From Candidatus Leptofilum proximum (GTDB lineage Bacteria; Chloroflexota; Anaerolineae; Promineifilales; Promineifilaceae), in NCBI GenBank assembly GCA_016710325.1, contig JADJXK010000002.1, forward strand, positions 1,240,001 to 1,304,000: DNA of 64,000 bases, in the 5' to 3' direction. Made by a program: the position numbers and the translations under genes. Position 1 is the first letter of the stretch; each line of letters opens with the position of its first letter. Below, in pieces: positions 1 to 8,445 of the stretch. The notes beneath the pieces were generated by a model. The model searched no databases. It was given only the letters and a program-made list of their open reading frames with translations, and was not told the origin of the DNA.

Positions 1-3000
1 TTAGACTGCACCTGGTCGTAATAATGACGGCTCTGGTGCAGATGGTGGTACGCCTGCGCTGTGTCTTGGCGCAGCACAAACGTCGCCCCCAGGTTCATGT
101 GGAATACCCCCACCACCCAGGCTGAACCACCGATTTTCTCCGCCAGCTGCAAACCTTCTTGGTAATAAGACAGCGCTTCTTCGATCTGGCCCCGGTTTTT
201 GGCAATGCCGCCCAGGTTATTGTACGCCGCCGACTGGTTGTAGATGTCGCCAATCTGCTCAAAAATGCGCAGCGCCTGGCGGTAGTGGAAGTCGGCCTTG
301 CGCCAGCGGCCCAGGTTAAAGTAGGCGTTGGCAATCAGGTTGTGGGAGGTCGCCTGGCCCTGCACGTCGCCCGCCTGCTGGTACAGCTCAAAGGCCCGCT
401 GGAAGCGCTCAATGGCTTCATGGCTGTCGCTGCGCAGGGCGGTGATGCCCAACAAGTTGTACGCCCGCGCTAATGCCGTCACTTCACCCAGCTGCTCAGC
501 AATTTCAAGGGCAACAAGACACTGCTCCAGCGCCTCATCCTGCTGCCCCTGCCGGATATGAATGAGCCCGGCAATGAGCAAAATTTGGGCATATTCGGCC
601 GTTTCGCGCTGCGTTTCGTCGGCCAACCCTTTTTCAATCCAAGTAAACGCCTGGGGATACTCCCCCTTCAACTCATGCAGCCGGGCGCGCCAGCGGCACA
701 CGGCCGTTTTCCCCGCGGCATCCTGGTTGCTTTCGGCCAGTTCGTAGGCGATGGGCAAATGTTCCAGGGCCTGTTCGTACTGGCCCGTGCCGATGTAGAG
801 CTGGCTCAAAGCCAGGTGGATTTTTTGCCGGGCGGCGGCCGTGGCCGTACCGTCCAGCTGCCTGGCACAGTGGCGCGCCTTCAGGAAATGGTCGATGGCG
901 TCCTGGTTGGCCGACAAATGCTGCGCCTGTTCGCCGGCCAGCAGCTGGTATTTCAGCGCTTGCGGCCAAGCCTCGCCCATGTAGGCATGGTGGGCAATCA
1001 GCGGCGGCAGGCTGTCCACATCGCCCCAGCCGGAGGTACGGCCGTCTTCCAGAAACGCCGCTACCAGCCGGTGATACGTCTTGCGTGAGCTCACTGCCAG
1101 GCTGTTGTAAGCCACCTCTTGCAGCAGCGAATGGATAAACGAATAGACCCGCTCCGGGTTGCGCTGCGCCTCGCGAATCATCTCCACCAGCTGCAACTCG
1201 GACACGTAGCCATCCAGCGGCTGGTCATTCCGGCTGCGGGTAACGTGTTCCAGAACGTCAAACGGGAACGAGCGTCCCACCACCGAAGCCACCTGTGCCG
1301 TCCAGCGGCACAGCTCCTCCAACCGGTCCAGGCGGGCCAGCAGCACGCCTTCCAGCGTTTCCGGCACGGTAATCGCCGCCACGGTCTGGCTGAACTGCCA
1401 ACGGCCGTTTTCCTGCTGCGTCAACAAGCCATCGTTAATCAGCGAGCGCAGCACTTCTTCCAGGTAAAGCGGATTGCCCTCGGCACGATCCAGAATCAGG
1501 GTTTCGGCGCCAGTGGGCCATTCATCAATGGGCACCAGGCTGTGCAGCAGCTGCCGGGCATCGTCGCGTGACAGCCCTTCGACGCGAATTTCGGTGTAGT
1601 AGAGGCCGTGCGCCTCGGCCAGCGTACTGCGCAGCTGCCAGCTGCCTTTCTCGCGATCCGGGCGGAACAGCAGCAAAAACAGCAGGGGCAGCTGCTCCAC
1701 CAGCGGCAGCAGGAAAGTGAGCAGGTCCAACGAGGCGTTGTCCATCCAGTGAATGTTGTCGAACCAGATGATAAACGGCCGTACCCGCGCCTGGGCCATC
1801 AACAGCGTGCGAATGGCGATAAAGGTGTGCTGCCGCAGCGCCGAACCGTCCAGGTAGCGCACTTTTTGCGCCAGCGTCTCGTCCAGCGGCAGCTTGAGGA
1901 AGTTAGCCAGGTACGGCAGGCTGTCGGTGGCTTCATCGGCAGACAAACTTTGATAAAGCGAGCGGACCAGCGCCTCGAAGGCCTGGGTTTCGTCAGACTC
2001 GGGCTGGATGCCCACCAGCTGCCGCACCAGTTCACGAAACGGCCGGTAGCTCACCGTCTCCGTAAACGACAGGCAGCGCACCTGCAGCCAGCGCATTTCG
2101 TCGTGCTGGGTCTCGTAGGCCAGCCGCGACTTACCCTGCCCCGCCTCACCAATCAGCGAGACGATACGGCCGAAGCCAAACGACAGCTGGTCGATGGCGT
2201 CCTGCAGGATCGCCTGCTCCGCATCGCGGCCCACTAACGACGCTTGCAGTCCCTGTTTTTCACGGGACGGCTCCGGTGTGGTGCGCAGCCCGGCCACGGC
2301 AAAGATAGGCACCGGCTGGCTCTTGCCCTTGAGCTGCACCGCCCCTTCGGGCTGGAGCACGGCCACGGTTTCCGTCTGGCGGCGCACGTTTTCATTCACC
2401 AGCACACAGCCCTCTTTGGCGGCGGACATGAGCCGTGCGGCCAGGTTTACTTCATCGCCCATCACCGTGTACTCGTGCCGCCAGCTGGCGCCCACGTACC
2501 CGGCAAACACATAGCTGTAGCTAATGCCGATGCGCTGGCTGAGCTGCCAGTCAGAAAGACCCAGCTCACCGGGCAAGCTCTGGTTGAGTTCGGCCAGGGC
2601 TTCCTGCATGGCCAGGGCGGCGCGCACGGCTCGTTCGGCATCATCTTCGTGGGCGATGGGCGCGCCAAAGGTCACCAGCACTTTGTCGCCATGATCGTAC
2701 AGGTCGATTTTGTTCATGACGCCGCCAAACGGCCGTATCACCTCGCTCATGCTCACGTAATAACGGTTCAGGGCATGGACGATTTTGTCTTCGCGGCCGC
2801 TGCCAAAGCGGTCCACCACCGCACCCAGGCCGTCCACATTGGCAAACAGGCTGGCCACCAGGCGGTGCTCGCCCTTCAAACTCGGCGCCCGCGGATCGCT
2901 GGCCAGGCGCGGCAGCAGGCCGGTGGGCAAATAGGGGGTAAAGGTAGCCAGCCAGGTGATGTGACGGCGCAAAGAAGCCAGATCGGGCGTCAGCGGATAC

Positions 3001-3884
3001 AGCGTTTCCTGCGGCGGAATGTAGGTGCGATTGGCCAGCTGGTCGATGTATTCCACCAGCAAAAAGCGCGGATCTTCGGGTAGGGGAACGGCCGTAAGCA
3101 CCACATCGGCCCCTACCGCATCATAGGTTTCCTGGTCGATGAGCACCTGTCCGGCAGAAGCAGCCGATTCGACAGCGGCCGTGGCGTTCACATCCGGGCC
3201 AAACAGGGCGTATTCCATGTTTTCCACGGTGCCCAGTTGAGCCGCAAAAAAACGGCCGCGTTTGAGACCCACGCTCATGCGCAGGGGAAAGGTGCCTTGC
3301 GACGTTTTGGTCTCGGCAAAATCGGCCATGGCCGCCTGCATCTTCACAGCGGCCTGGATGGCCAGCGTGGCGCTGTTGGAACCTTCGCTGCCGCCCAACT
3401 CGGGGAACATGTCGCCAAAATCGTGGCCATCGGACGGCTGTTCGGTAAAAAGCCCCAGCAGCGCATCACCGCCAAAGCGGATGAGCTGGCCATCGTAGGC
3501 GCGCAAAATGTCCAGCATGGCGTCGAAGTAGCGGTTGACGACGTCGGTCACTTCCTCAGCGCCTTCACGGCCAATCTGGCTCAGCCGCTCCGACATAGCC
3601 GTAAAACCGCTGATGTCGGCAAAGAGCAGGGTGCCCTCCACAAATTCACCATCGGCCTGACCGGGGTGGGGCTGCCGCCGCACCTGGCGCACCAGCGAAG
3701 CGGGCAGATGTGTGGTGGTGGCCTCCAGCAAGCTGGCCAAATGATTCACGCAAGCAGACAAAATCGCTCGCGGTGGTTCCTGACCGGCTTCAGCCAGCGC
3801 CTGCATCAAATTTGGGGGGAGAAAACGCTGTAGTTGGGCCAGCTCCTCAGACGTCAACTCGCTGTTTGTCTCAAATTGGTCCAC
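1..3884 (-). CDS. Cyclase-domain / AAA ATPase / TPR regulator (partial, runs off left edge)
   Basis: A single open frame of about 1294 codons reaches the window edge with no stop, so the C-terminus is missing. I start at GTG 3884; an in-frame stop lies at 3918-3920 and no ATG lies between. Residues 88-95 read FADISGFT, the start of a class III adenylate/guanylate cyclase domain, and a later GGDALL supplies the second metal Asp. A second cyclase-like domain follows (about residues 335-530) in which FADI is replaced by FANV, so it is probably a pseudo-cyclase. A P-loop GEAGQGKS at 579-586 and an acidic strand near 704-716 mark a STAND/AAA ATPase. From about 900 onward TPR-like helices rich in A, L, Y and G fill the rest. 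Family knowledge: such proteins are signalling ATPases; the ligand is unknown. Confidence 0.85.
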   Translation of the reverse strand, partial: MDQFETNSELTSEELAQLQRFLPPNLMQALAEAGQEPPRAILSACVNHLASLLEATTTHLPASLVRQVRRQPHPGQADGEFVEGTLLFADISGFTAMSERLSQIGREGAEEVTDVVNRYFDAMLDILRAYDGQLIRFGGDALLGLFTEQPSDGHDFGDMFPELGGSEGSNSATLAIQAAVKMQAAMADFAETKTSQGTFPLRMSVGLKRGRFFAAQLGTVENMEYALFGPDVNATAAVESAASAGQVLIDQETYDAVGADVVLTAVPLPEDPRFLLVEYIDQLANRTYIPPQETLYPLTPDLASLRRHITWLATFTPYLPTGLLPRLASDPRAPSLKGEHRLVASLFANVDGLGAVVDRFGSGREDKIVHALNRYYVSMSEVIRPFGGVMNKIDLYDHGDKVLVTFGAPIAHEDDAERAVRAALAMQEALAELNQSLPGELGLSDWQLSQRIGISYSYVFAGYVGASWRHEYTVMGDEVNLAARLMSAAKEGCVLVNENVRRQTETVAVLQPEGAVQLKGKSQPVPIFAVAGLRTTPEPSREKQGLQASLVGRDAEQAILQDAIDQLSFGFGRIVSLIGEAGQGKSRLAYETQHDEMRWLQVRCLSFTETVSYRPFRELVRQLVGIQPESDETQAFEALVRSLYQSLSADEATDSLPYLANFLKLPLDETLAQKVRYLDGSALRQHTFIAIRTLLMAQARVRPFIIWFDNIHWMDNASLDLLTFLLPLVEQLPLLFLLLFRPDREKGSWQLRSTLAEAHGLYYTEIRVEGLSRDDARQLLHSLVPIDEWPTGAETLILDRAEGNPLYLEEVLRSLINDGLLTQQENGRWQFSQTVAAITVPETLEGVLLARLDRLEELCRWTAQVASVVGRSFPFDVLEHVTRSRNDQPLDGYVSELQLVEMIREAQRNPERVYSFIHSLLQEVAYNSLAVSSRKTYHRLVAAFLEDGRTSGWGDVDSLPPLIAHHAYMGEAWPQALKYQLLAGEQAQHLSANQDAIDHFLKARHCARQLDGTATAAARQKIHLALSQLYIGTGQYEQALEHLPIAYELAESNQDAAGKTAVCRWRARLHELKGEYPQAFTWIEKGLADETQRETAEYAQILLIAGLIHIRQGQQDEALEQCLVALEIAEQLGEVTALARAYNLLGITALRSDSHEAIERFQRAFELYQQAGDVQGQATSHNLIANAYFNLGRWRKADFHYRQALRIFEQIGDIYNQSAAYNNLGGIAKNRGQIEEALSYYQEGLQLAEKIGGSAWVVGVFHMNLGATFVLRQDTAQAYHHLHQSRHYYDQVQS

Positions 3885-4313
3885 GTATGGCTCTCGATTT
3901 GGTGTCAAAGGTTTGTGTCACATGATTGACTGAAGGTTTTTACAATATCTACGGAGTCCAAAACCTTCCAAACAGATAAACGATGTTTTGGCCGAGAATC
4001 TCGCTCGATTATGTGTAAAAACCGTGAATATTTGCATTCGTCCAGAATAGACACACTCGCAAAGTAACGATACAGATCTTAAGTGTTTTGAACCCGACTA
4101 ATTTGTCTCCAAAAGGGCCAAACCTTCAGGATCTCGGCAGGGATCCTGAATTGTAATCTCGCAAAAAAAATTTGTAAGGAAACGGGAGGTTGATTCGCGG
4201 GTATTTGGGTGTTGGCAGCTGTGTTCCCCACGGCTTTTCTTCCGACGCTTACAGTAAAGCAGAAACCTTTCCGTAAGGCTGTCTATGGGGATGTGCTGCT
4301 TTTGTAAATAGCC
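3885..4313. other. Intergenic region, no gene seen
   Basis: This 429-base gap separates two minus-strand genes and is clearly lower in GC than its flanks. I find no convincing ORF with a ribosome site on either strand, no tRNA and no strong hairpin. It should hold the promoter of the cyclase/AAA/TPR gene, but I cannot point to a clear -10/-35 pair. It also contains no ACGGCCGT motif. Confidence 0.5.
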
Positions 4314-6503
4314 TTACACCGGTTGTTTTGGGCCGGGTTCGACGGTGACCGGCACGCCACAAAAGGCAGCGTTGCCCGTCAGCTGGTCGATCTGCTGGTC
4401 GTCGGTGAGATCGTTGATGGAGGCGCCGGGGTGGCGTACGGCCGTTGCCATCATCACCCCGTCCCGATCATGCCCCCACCCATGCGGGATACTCACCACA
4501 CCGGGCATCATCGCATCACTTACCGCCAGCGGCAGGTGAATGGTTCCCGTACGGGAACACACCGTCACCTGTGCGCCGTCGGCCAGGTTACGCTTTTGGG
4601 CGTCTTCTGGGTGCATGAGCAGGGTGCAGCGATCTTTGCCGCGCACCAGCCGCGGGCTGTTGTGCATCCACGAGTTGTTGCTGCGCAGTTGCCGCCGCCC
4701 GATAAGCAGCAGCGTGCCGTCATCGACCGCTCCCTCCGCCCAGGTTTGCCACACGCGGTCCAAATCCGCCAGGAACAGGTCGGGGGCAAGCTGAATGCGC
4801 CGGTTGGGGGTGACCAAACGGTGCTTGAGGTTCGGTTGCAGCGGGCCTAAATCGACGCCGTGCGGTTGTCGTTTGAGCGTGGGCAGCTTGAGGCCCTGCT
4901 CGTCCAGCCTGTTTTTGTTGAACCCGTGGGCGCCGTACGGCCCAAAACGCAGCGCCAGGTCGACAATTTGAGCGGGCGGCATCCGAGCAAAAAAGTCCAG
5001 CTTGCCCTGCGGCGATTGGCGCGTGGGCAGCGGTTTGCCTTCCATGCGGGCGCGCAGTTCCTGGAAGATTTGCCAATCGTGCCGGGTATCTGCGGCGGGT
5101 GGAAAGAGTGCCGGGGAGAATTTGGCGGTATTGCGCACCGCCAGGGCGTGGAAGATAAGGTCGTAATGCTCGGTTTCCAGGCCAGTGGTGGGCGGCAGAA
5201 TGATGTTGGCGTGGCGGGTGGTTTCGTTGATGTAGATGTCGATGGCCACCATGAATTCCAGCCCGGCCAGCGCCTCGTCGAGCTGACGGCCGTTTGGCGT
5301 CGAAAGCACCGGGTTGCCGGCAATGGTCACCATCCCCTTGATTTGCCCCTCGCCGGGGGTGAGCATTTCCTCGGCCAACACAGCGACCGGCAGTTCACCG
5401 CCAAACTCGGGCAGCTGGCGCACGCGACTGTGCCAACGGCCGTATCGCCCCGTCTGCCCCGTCATGGTGGTGATGCCCACAATGTCGATGGCAGGCATGG
5501 TAAACATCGCACCGCCGGGGCTGTCTAGATTACCCGTAACAAAGTTGAGCAGGTTGATGAGCCAGTGGCACAAGCCGCCAAACGGCTGGGTGGAGACGCC
5601 GATACGGCCGTAACAAACGGCCGTCTTTGCCCCGGCAAAATCACGCGCCAGTTGGCGCATTGCCGCAGCGGGGATACCCGTCGGACCCACCGCCAATTCG
5701 GGCGTGAAGGGAGCCACGGCCTGCTGGACCTGTTCCAGGCCATCGGCCAGGGCAGCCAGCGGGCCGGGGTCGGCCAGGCCTTCAGCAAAGAGGGTGTGCA
5801 GCAGGGCCAGGAGCAGCAGCACGTCGGTGCCGGGTTTGATGAAGTGGTGGGTGTTGGCGAGGACGGCCGTTTCCGTGCGGCGCGGATCGATCACTACCAG
5901 CTGGCCACCTCGTTTTTGCAGTTTTTTCAGCCGGTTGCCGATGCCGGGGGCAGTCATCAGGCTGCCGTTGGAGGCCAGCGGATTGGCGCCCAGCATGAGC
6001 AGAAAGCCGGTGTGATCCACGTCGGGGATGGGCAGCAGAAGCTGGTGGCCAAACATGAAGTAGGCGGCAAAATGGTGCGGCAGTTGGTCCACCGAGGTGG
6101 CGGAGAAGCGGTTTTGGGTGCGCAGGGTGCGCACAAAGGACGGGGAGTAGAGCATGGCGCCCAGGTTGTGCACGTTGGGATTTCCCTGGTAGACGGCGAT
6201 GGCGTTACGGCCGTATTCCCCCTGAATCCGCTTGAGGTTGCTCACCACCTCGTCAAACGCCACATCCCAGCTGATTGGCTGCCAGCCGTTGGCGGTGCGG
6301 CGCACGGGCTGGCGCAGCCGGTCGGGGTCATGGTAAACATCTGCCAGGGCGGTGGCTTTGGGGCAGATGTGGCCCCGGCTGAACGGGTCCGTCTTGTCAC
6401 CGCGAATGGCCAGGATTTCCTCATCGCGCGCCTCAATTTCCAGGCCGCACATCGCTTCACACAGGTTACAGGTTCTAAAATGGGTTTGCGTGACGGTTGA
6501 CAT
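4314..6503 (-). CDS. Molybdopterin-dependent oxidoreductase, DMSO reductase superfamily
   Basis: A 729-residue protein with the Cys pattern C12-x2-C15-x3-C19-x27-C47, which binds an N-terminal [4Fe-4S] cluster. It is followed by the alpha subunit architecture of bis-MGD enzymes and a C-terminal MGD-binding domain (about residues 600-720). At the position where formate dehydrogenases carry Cys or Sec as molybdenum ligand, this protein reads SVDQ, so Asp or Ser is the likely ligand. There is no Tat signal, so it is probably cytoplasmic. No iron-sulphur or membrane partner subunit lies next to it. AGGAG sits upstream of the ATG. The substrate cannot be told from sequence; it resembles the broad family annotated as formate dehydrogenase-like or polysulfide reductase-like. 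Confidence 0.85.
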   Translation of the reverse strand: MSTVTQTHFRTCNLCEAMCGLEIEARDEEILAIRGDKTDPFSRGHICPKATALADVYHDPDRLRQPVRRTANGWQPISWDVAFDEVVSNLKRIQGEYGRNAIAVYQGNPNVHNLGAMLYSPSFVRTLRTQNRFSATSVDQLPHHFAAYFMFGHQLLLPIPDVDHTGFLLMLGANPLASNGSLMTAPGIGNRLKKLQKRGGQLVVIDPRRTETAVLANTHHFIKPGTDVLLLLALLHTLFAEGLADPGPLAALADGLEQVQQAVAPFTPELAVGPTGIPAAAMRQLARDFAGAKTAVCYGRIGVSTQPFGGLCHWLINLLNFVTGNLDSPGGAMFTMPAIDIVGITTMTGQTGRYGRWHSRVRQLPEFGGELPVAVLAEEMLTPGEGQIKGMVTIAGNPVLSTPNGRQLDEALAGLEFMVAIDIYINETTRHANIILPPTTGLETEHYDLIFHALAVRNTAKFSPALFPPAADTRHDWQIFQELRARMEGKPLPTRQSPQGKLDFFARMPPAQIVDLALRFGPYGAHGFNKNRLDEQGLKLPTLKRQPHGVDLGPLQPNLKHRLVTPNRRIQLAPDLFLADLDRVWQTWAEGAVDDGTLLLIGRRQLRSNNSWMHNSPRLVRGKDRCTLLMHPEDAQKRNLADGAQVTVCSRTGTIHLPLAVSDAMMPGVVSIPHGWGHDRDGVMMATAVRHPGASINDLTDDQQIDQLTGNAAFCGVPVTVEPGPKQPV

Positions 6504-6681
6504 GAGGGACTCCTTTTAAAAAAGCGGAACACAGAGCTGCACAGAGCAGGCACAGAATTTCACAGGGAAGTTTGCTGGTGGCTCAAACTTGATATCTTTG
6601 GTTGATGAATCGAAGTGGGGAGATTATAGGCAACTTTTGGACAAACTCCTACTGTTGGAGAAAATGGCGTAGAAGACATTT

Positions 6682-6736
6682 TTTCACGCAAAGGCGCAAA
6701 GTCCTTCTTGCAAATCCTTTGCGCCTTTGTGTGAAA
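6682..6736. repeat. Low-complexity inverted repeat (CGCAAAG monomer)
   Basis: Forward units TTTCACGCAAAGGCGCAAAG are followed by a short spacer and the reverse complement CCTTTGCGCCTTTG at 6716-6729. It lies just upstream of the ogt gene. A neighbouring stretch at 6526-6568 has CACAGAG-type units of the same style. It would fold as a long imperfect hairpin. Confidence 0.7.
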
Positions 6737-6775
6737 TTTCCATTGGGTCCCTTACAGGTGTAGGAAACGGCCGTT

Positions 6776-7279
6776 ATGCGTGAACAAACAGTTTTTACGG
6801 TGATGGAGAGTCCACTGGGGGAAATTTTGCTGGCGGGCAATACGCAGGGGCTGAGGCACGTTGCTTTTCAGGCGGGCCAGAGTCCGCTGCGGCCGGAGCC
6901 AGATTGGCGGCGGGATGATGCGTTTTGGGCTACGGCCGTTACCCAACTAACCGCCTACTTCGCCGGAGAGCTGCAAACGTTTGACCTATCGCTGGCTCCG
7001 CAAGGCACGCTCTTCCAGCAGCGGGTATGGGCCTATTTGCAGACGATTCCCTACGGCCGTACCATCACTTACGGCGCCATCGCAGAAGCCCTGGGGAAGC
7101 CAAGTGCTTCACGGGCGGTGGGGGCAGCAAACGGCCGTAATCCACTTGCCATCGTTGTGCCCTGCCACCGGGTGGTGGGCAGCAGTGGCGCGCTGACCGG
7201 CTATGCGGGTGGTTTGCGGTTTAAGGCAGCGTTGTTGGCGTTGGAGCGGAACGGCCGTAGTAGTAAGGTAGGACAGTAA
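6776..7279 (+). CDS. ogt: Methylated-DNA-[protein]-cysteine S-methyltransferase (Ogt/AGT)
   Basis: A 167-residue suicide DNA repair protein that moves the alkyl group from O6-alkylguanine to its own cysteine. The active-site motif PCHRV is at residues 129-133, with C130 as acceptor. The helix-turn-helix segment around residues 95-120 (PYGRTITYGAIAEALGKP) and the C-terminal GYAGGLRFKAALLALE are typical of the family. Length matches bacterial Ogt. The ATG directly abuts an AACGGCCGTT palindrome, and four more copies of ACGGCCGT lie inside the short gene. It is transcribed away from the molybdoenzyme and converges on the hicAB genes. Confidence 0.93.
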   Translation: MREQTVFTVMESPLGEILLAGNTQGLRHVAFQAGQSPLRPEPDWRRDDAFWATAVTQLTAYFAGELQTFDLSLAPQGTLFQQRVWAYLQTIPYGRTITYGAIAEALGKPSASRAVGAANGRNPLAIVVPCHRVVGSSGALTGYAGGLRFKAALLALERNGRSSKVGQ

Positions 7280-7288
7280 CTTCTGTTG

Positions 7289-7648
7289 TTATTTAGAAAA
7301 AGAGGCTAACCTACCCCAAACAACATTAGGTTTCTCTTCTTCTTTGTATTCCAGTTTAAAGTTTACTTTCAATTCACTTGTGCCCGTTATTGTATATTCT
7401 TGCGCCGGTTCAGGAACCTCTAAATTGTCCAGTAAAAGAGAATGAATATAAGTTATTCTTGCTTCATTAAGTTCATTGATCGCTTCTTCCCGAGTTTCCC
7501 CCTGAGCCATACATCCACGCAGCTCTGGATTTTTGACTAAGTAGATTTCTTTTCCGTCCTTCAAAGTCTCTTCGTAAACCTCTATTGCATAGGAACGGGC
7601 TGCCAGTTTTTCAGCTTTTTTCATCAATTCATCTTCTGAATTAGCCAT
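7289..7648 (-). CDS. hicB: HicB-family antitoxin
   Basis: A 119-residue protein whose N-terminal half (about residues 20-75) has the HicB partial RNase-H-like fold: YAIEVYEETLKDGKEIYLV, then a conserved G-CMAQGETREEAINEL stretch. The C-terminal third is beta-rich and charged and would be expected to bind DNA or extend the interface. Its start overlaps the end of the upstream hicA by 8 bases, the usual translational coupling of a toxin-antitoxin pair. Function by family: binds and neutralises HicA and represses the operon. Confidence 0.82.
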   Translation of the reverse strand: MANSEDELMKKAEKLAARSYAIEVYEETLKDGKEIYLVKNPELRGCMAQGETREEAINELNEARITYIHSLLLDNLEVPEPAQEYTITGTSELKVNFKLEYKEEEKPNVVWGRLASFSK

Positions 7649-7907
7649 TACGTTTTCCCTTTTGGTATTGTATGACTTCGTCGATCATTGATACTACTTC
7701 ACTGACATAAGGCTTTGCTAACTCTTTCGGGTGGGGTATCGTTATTCTTAAGTGTTTAAGCTCTTGGTGCCGGTACGTATGGTGACTACCTTTTTTAGAG
7801 GAAAGCTCGAAACCAAAGCTTTCAACAAGATATATAAGGTCTTTCGAGTCCCAGCCCGCTTTATTCTGACGAGCTCTTTCAAGTAATTTCTGACCCTTAC
7901 GAGGCAT
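7641..7907 (-). CDS. hicA: HicA-family mRNA interferase toxin
   Basis: An 88-residue basic protein with the HicA double-stranded-RNA-binding-like fold. The diagnostic segment GFELSSKKGSHHTYRH carries the catalytic histidine of the family within GSHH. It precedes and overlaps hicB, the usual toxin-first order of hicAB loci. By family knowledge it is a ribosome-independent mRNA nuclease that inhibits growth when free. The region is AT-rich compared with flanking genes and has no ACGGCCGT motif, which fits lateral acquisition. Confidence 0.85.
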   Translation of the reverse strand: MPRKGQKLLERARQNKAGWDSKDLIYLVESFGFELSSKKGSHHTYRHQELKHLRITIPHPKELAKPYVSEVVSMIDEVIQYQKGKRNG

Positions 7908-7910
7908 TGC

Positions 7911-8324
7911 TTAATCCCTCGTAGTATCACTATTGATTTGAATAACATCAATCGGAATTGTCCTCTTGGACTCGCGATTAATTATCAACCGAAATTCATA
8001 ACGGCCGGGTTTCTCTAAAATCAAGTTATCAATAGGCAAAATTAAATCTGCGTAAAGCTCTCCCCCCTTTTCAGGCCTTGGAACCGACAGTTTACCTTCT
8101 TGTTTACCTAATTCTTTTCCATCCTCATCAATAAACAAAACTTTTATATCATGATCAACGTCAAATTCCCCGTACTCTAGCCCAACTCTCATTACGATAT
8201 AAAGTGATTTATGTTTGGCTGGAAAATTTGATGCATAAATAACGTTGAAAATACCTAGAACATTTACCTTCCCATGATCGCCTTTGTTAGCAAAATCAGC
8301 CGCAAGAAAGATTGGTACCTGCAT
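7911..8324 (-). CDS. DUF6941-like protein upstream of HicAB
   Basis: A 137-residue protein predicted to be a single beta-sandwich domain: alternating hydrophobic strands with loops rich in G, D, E and K, and no signal peptide or membrane span. The opening VPIFLAADFANKGDHGKVN and the later RFEYRL-type strands resemble what I recall of the DUF6941 family; this assignment is from memory and unverified. It ends three bases before the hicA start, so the three genes form one transcription unit. Its role is unknown. Placement with a toxin-antitoxin pair in an AT-rich patch suggests a defence-like or mobile cargo function, but that is inference only. Confidence 0.65.
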   Translation of the reverse strand: MQVPIFLAADFANKGDHGKVNVLGIFNVIYASNFPAKHKSLYIVMRVGLEYGEFDVDHDIKVLFIDEDGKELGKQEGKLSVPRPEKGGELYADLILPIDNLILEKPGRYEFRLIINRESKRTIPIDVIQINSDTTRD

Positions 8325-8445
8325 CTCTATCTGCCCCTTTATTTGTTTGGCACAAAATAAACTATATGACTTATCTACATTGTATCATGCCAAACAACGA
8401 GTTCAAGGATGAACAATCAGTAAATCAGTAACCGACATTTACTGC

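Noticed and set aside
159..3833. Many plus-strand open frames in the first 4 kb
   Set aside because: They are antisense shadows of the long minus-strand cyclase/AAA/TPR gene and are His/Gln/Ala-rich without family motifs or ribosome sites.
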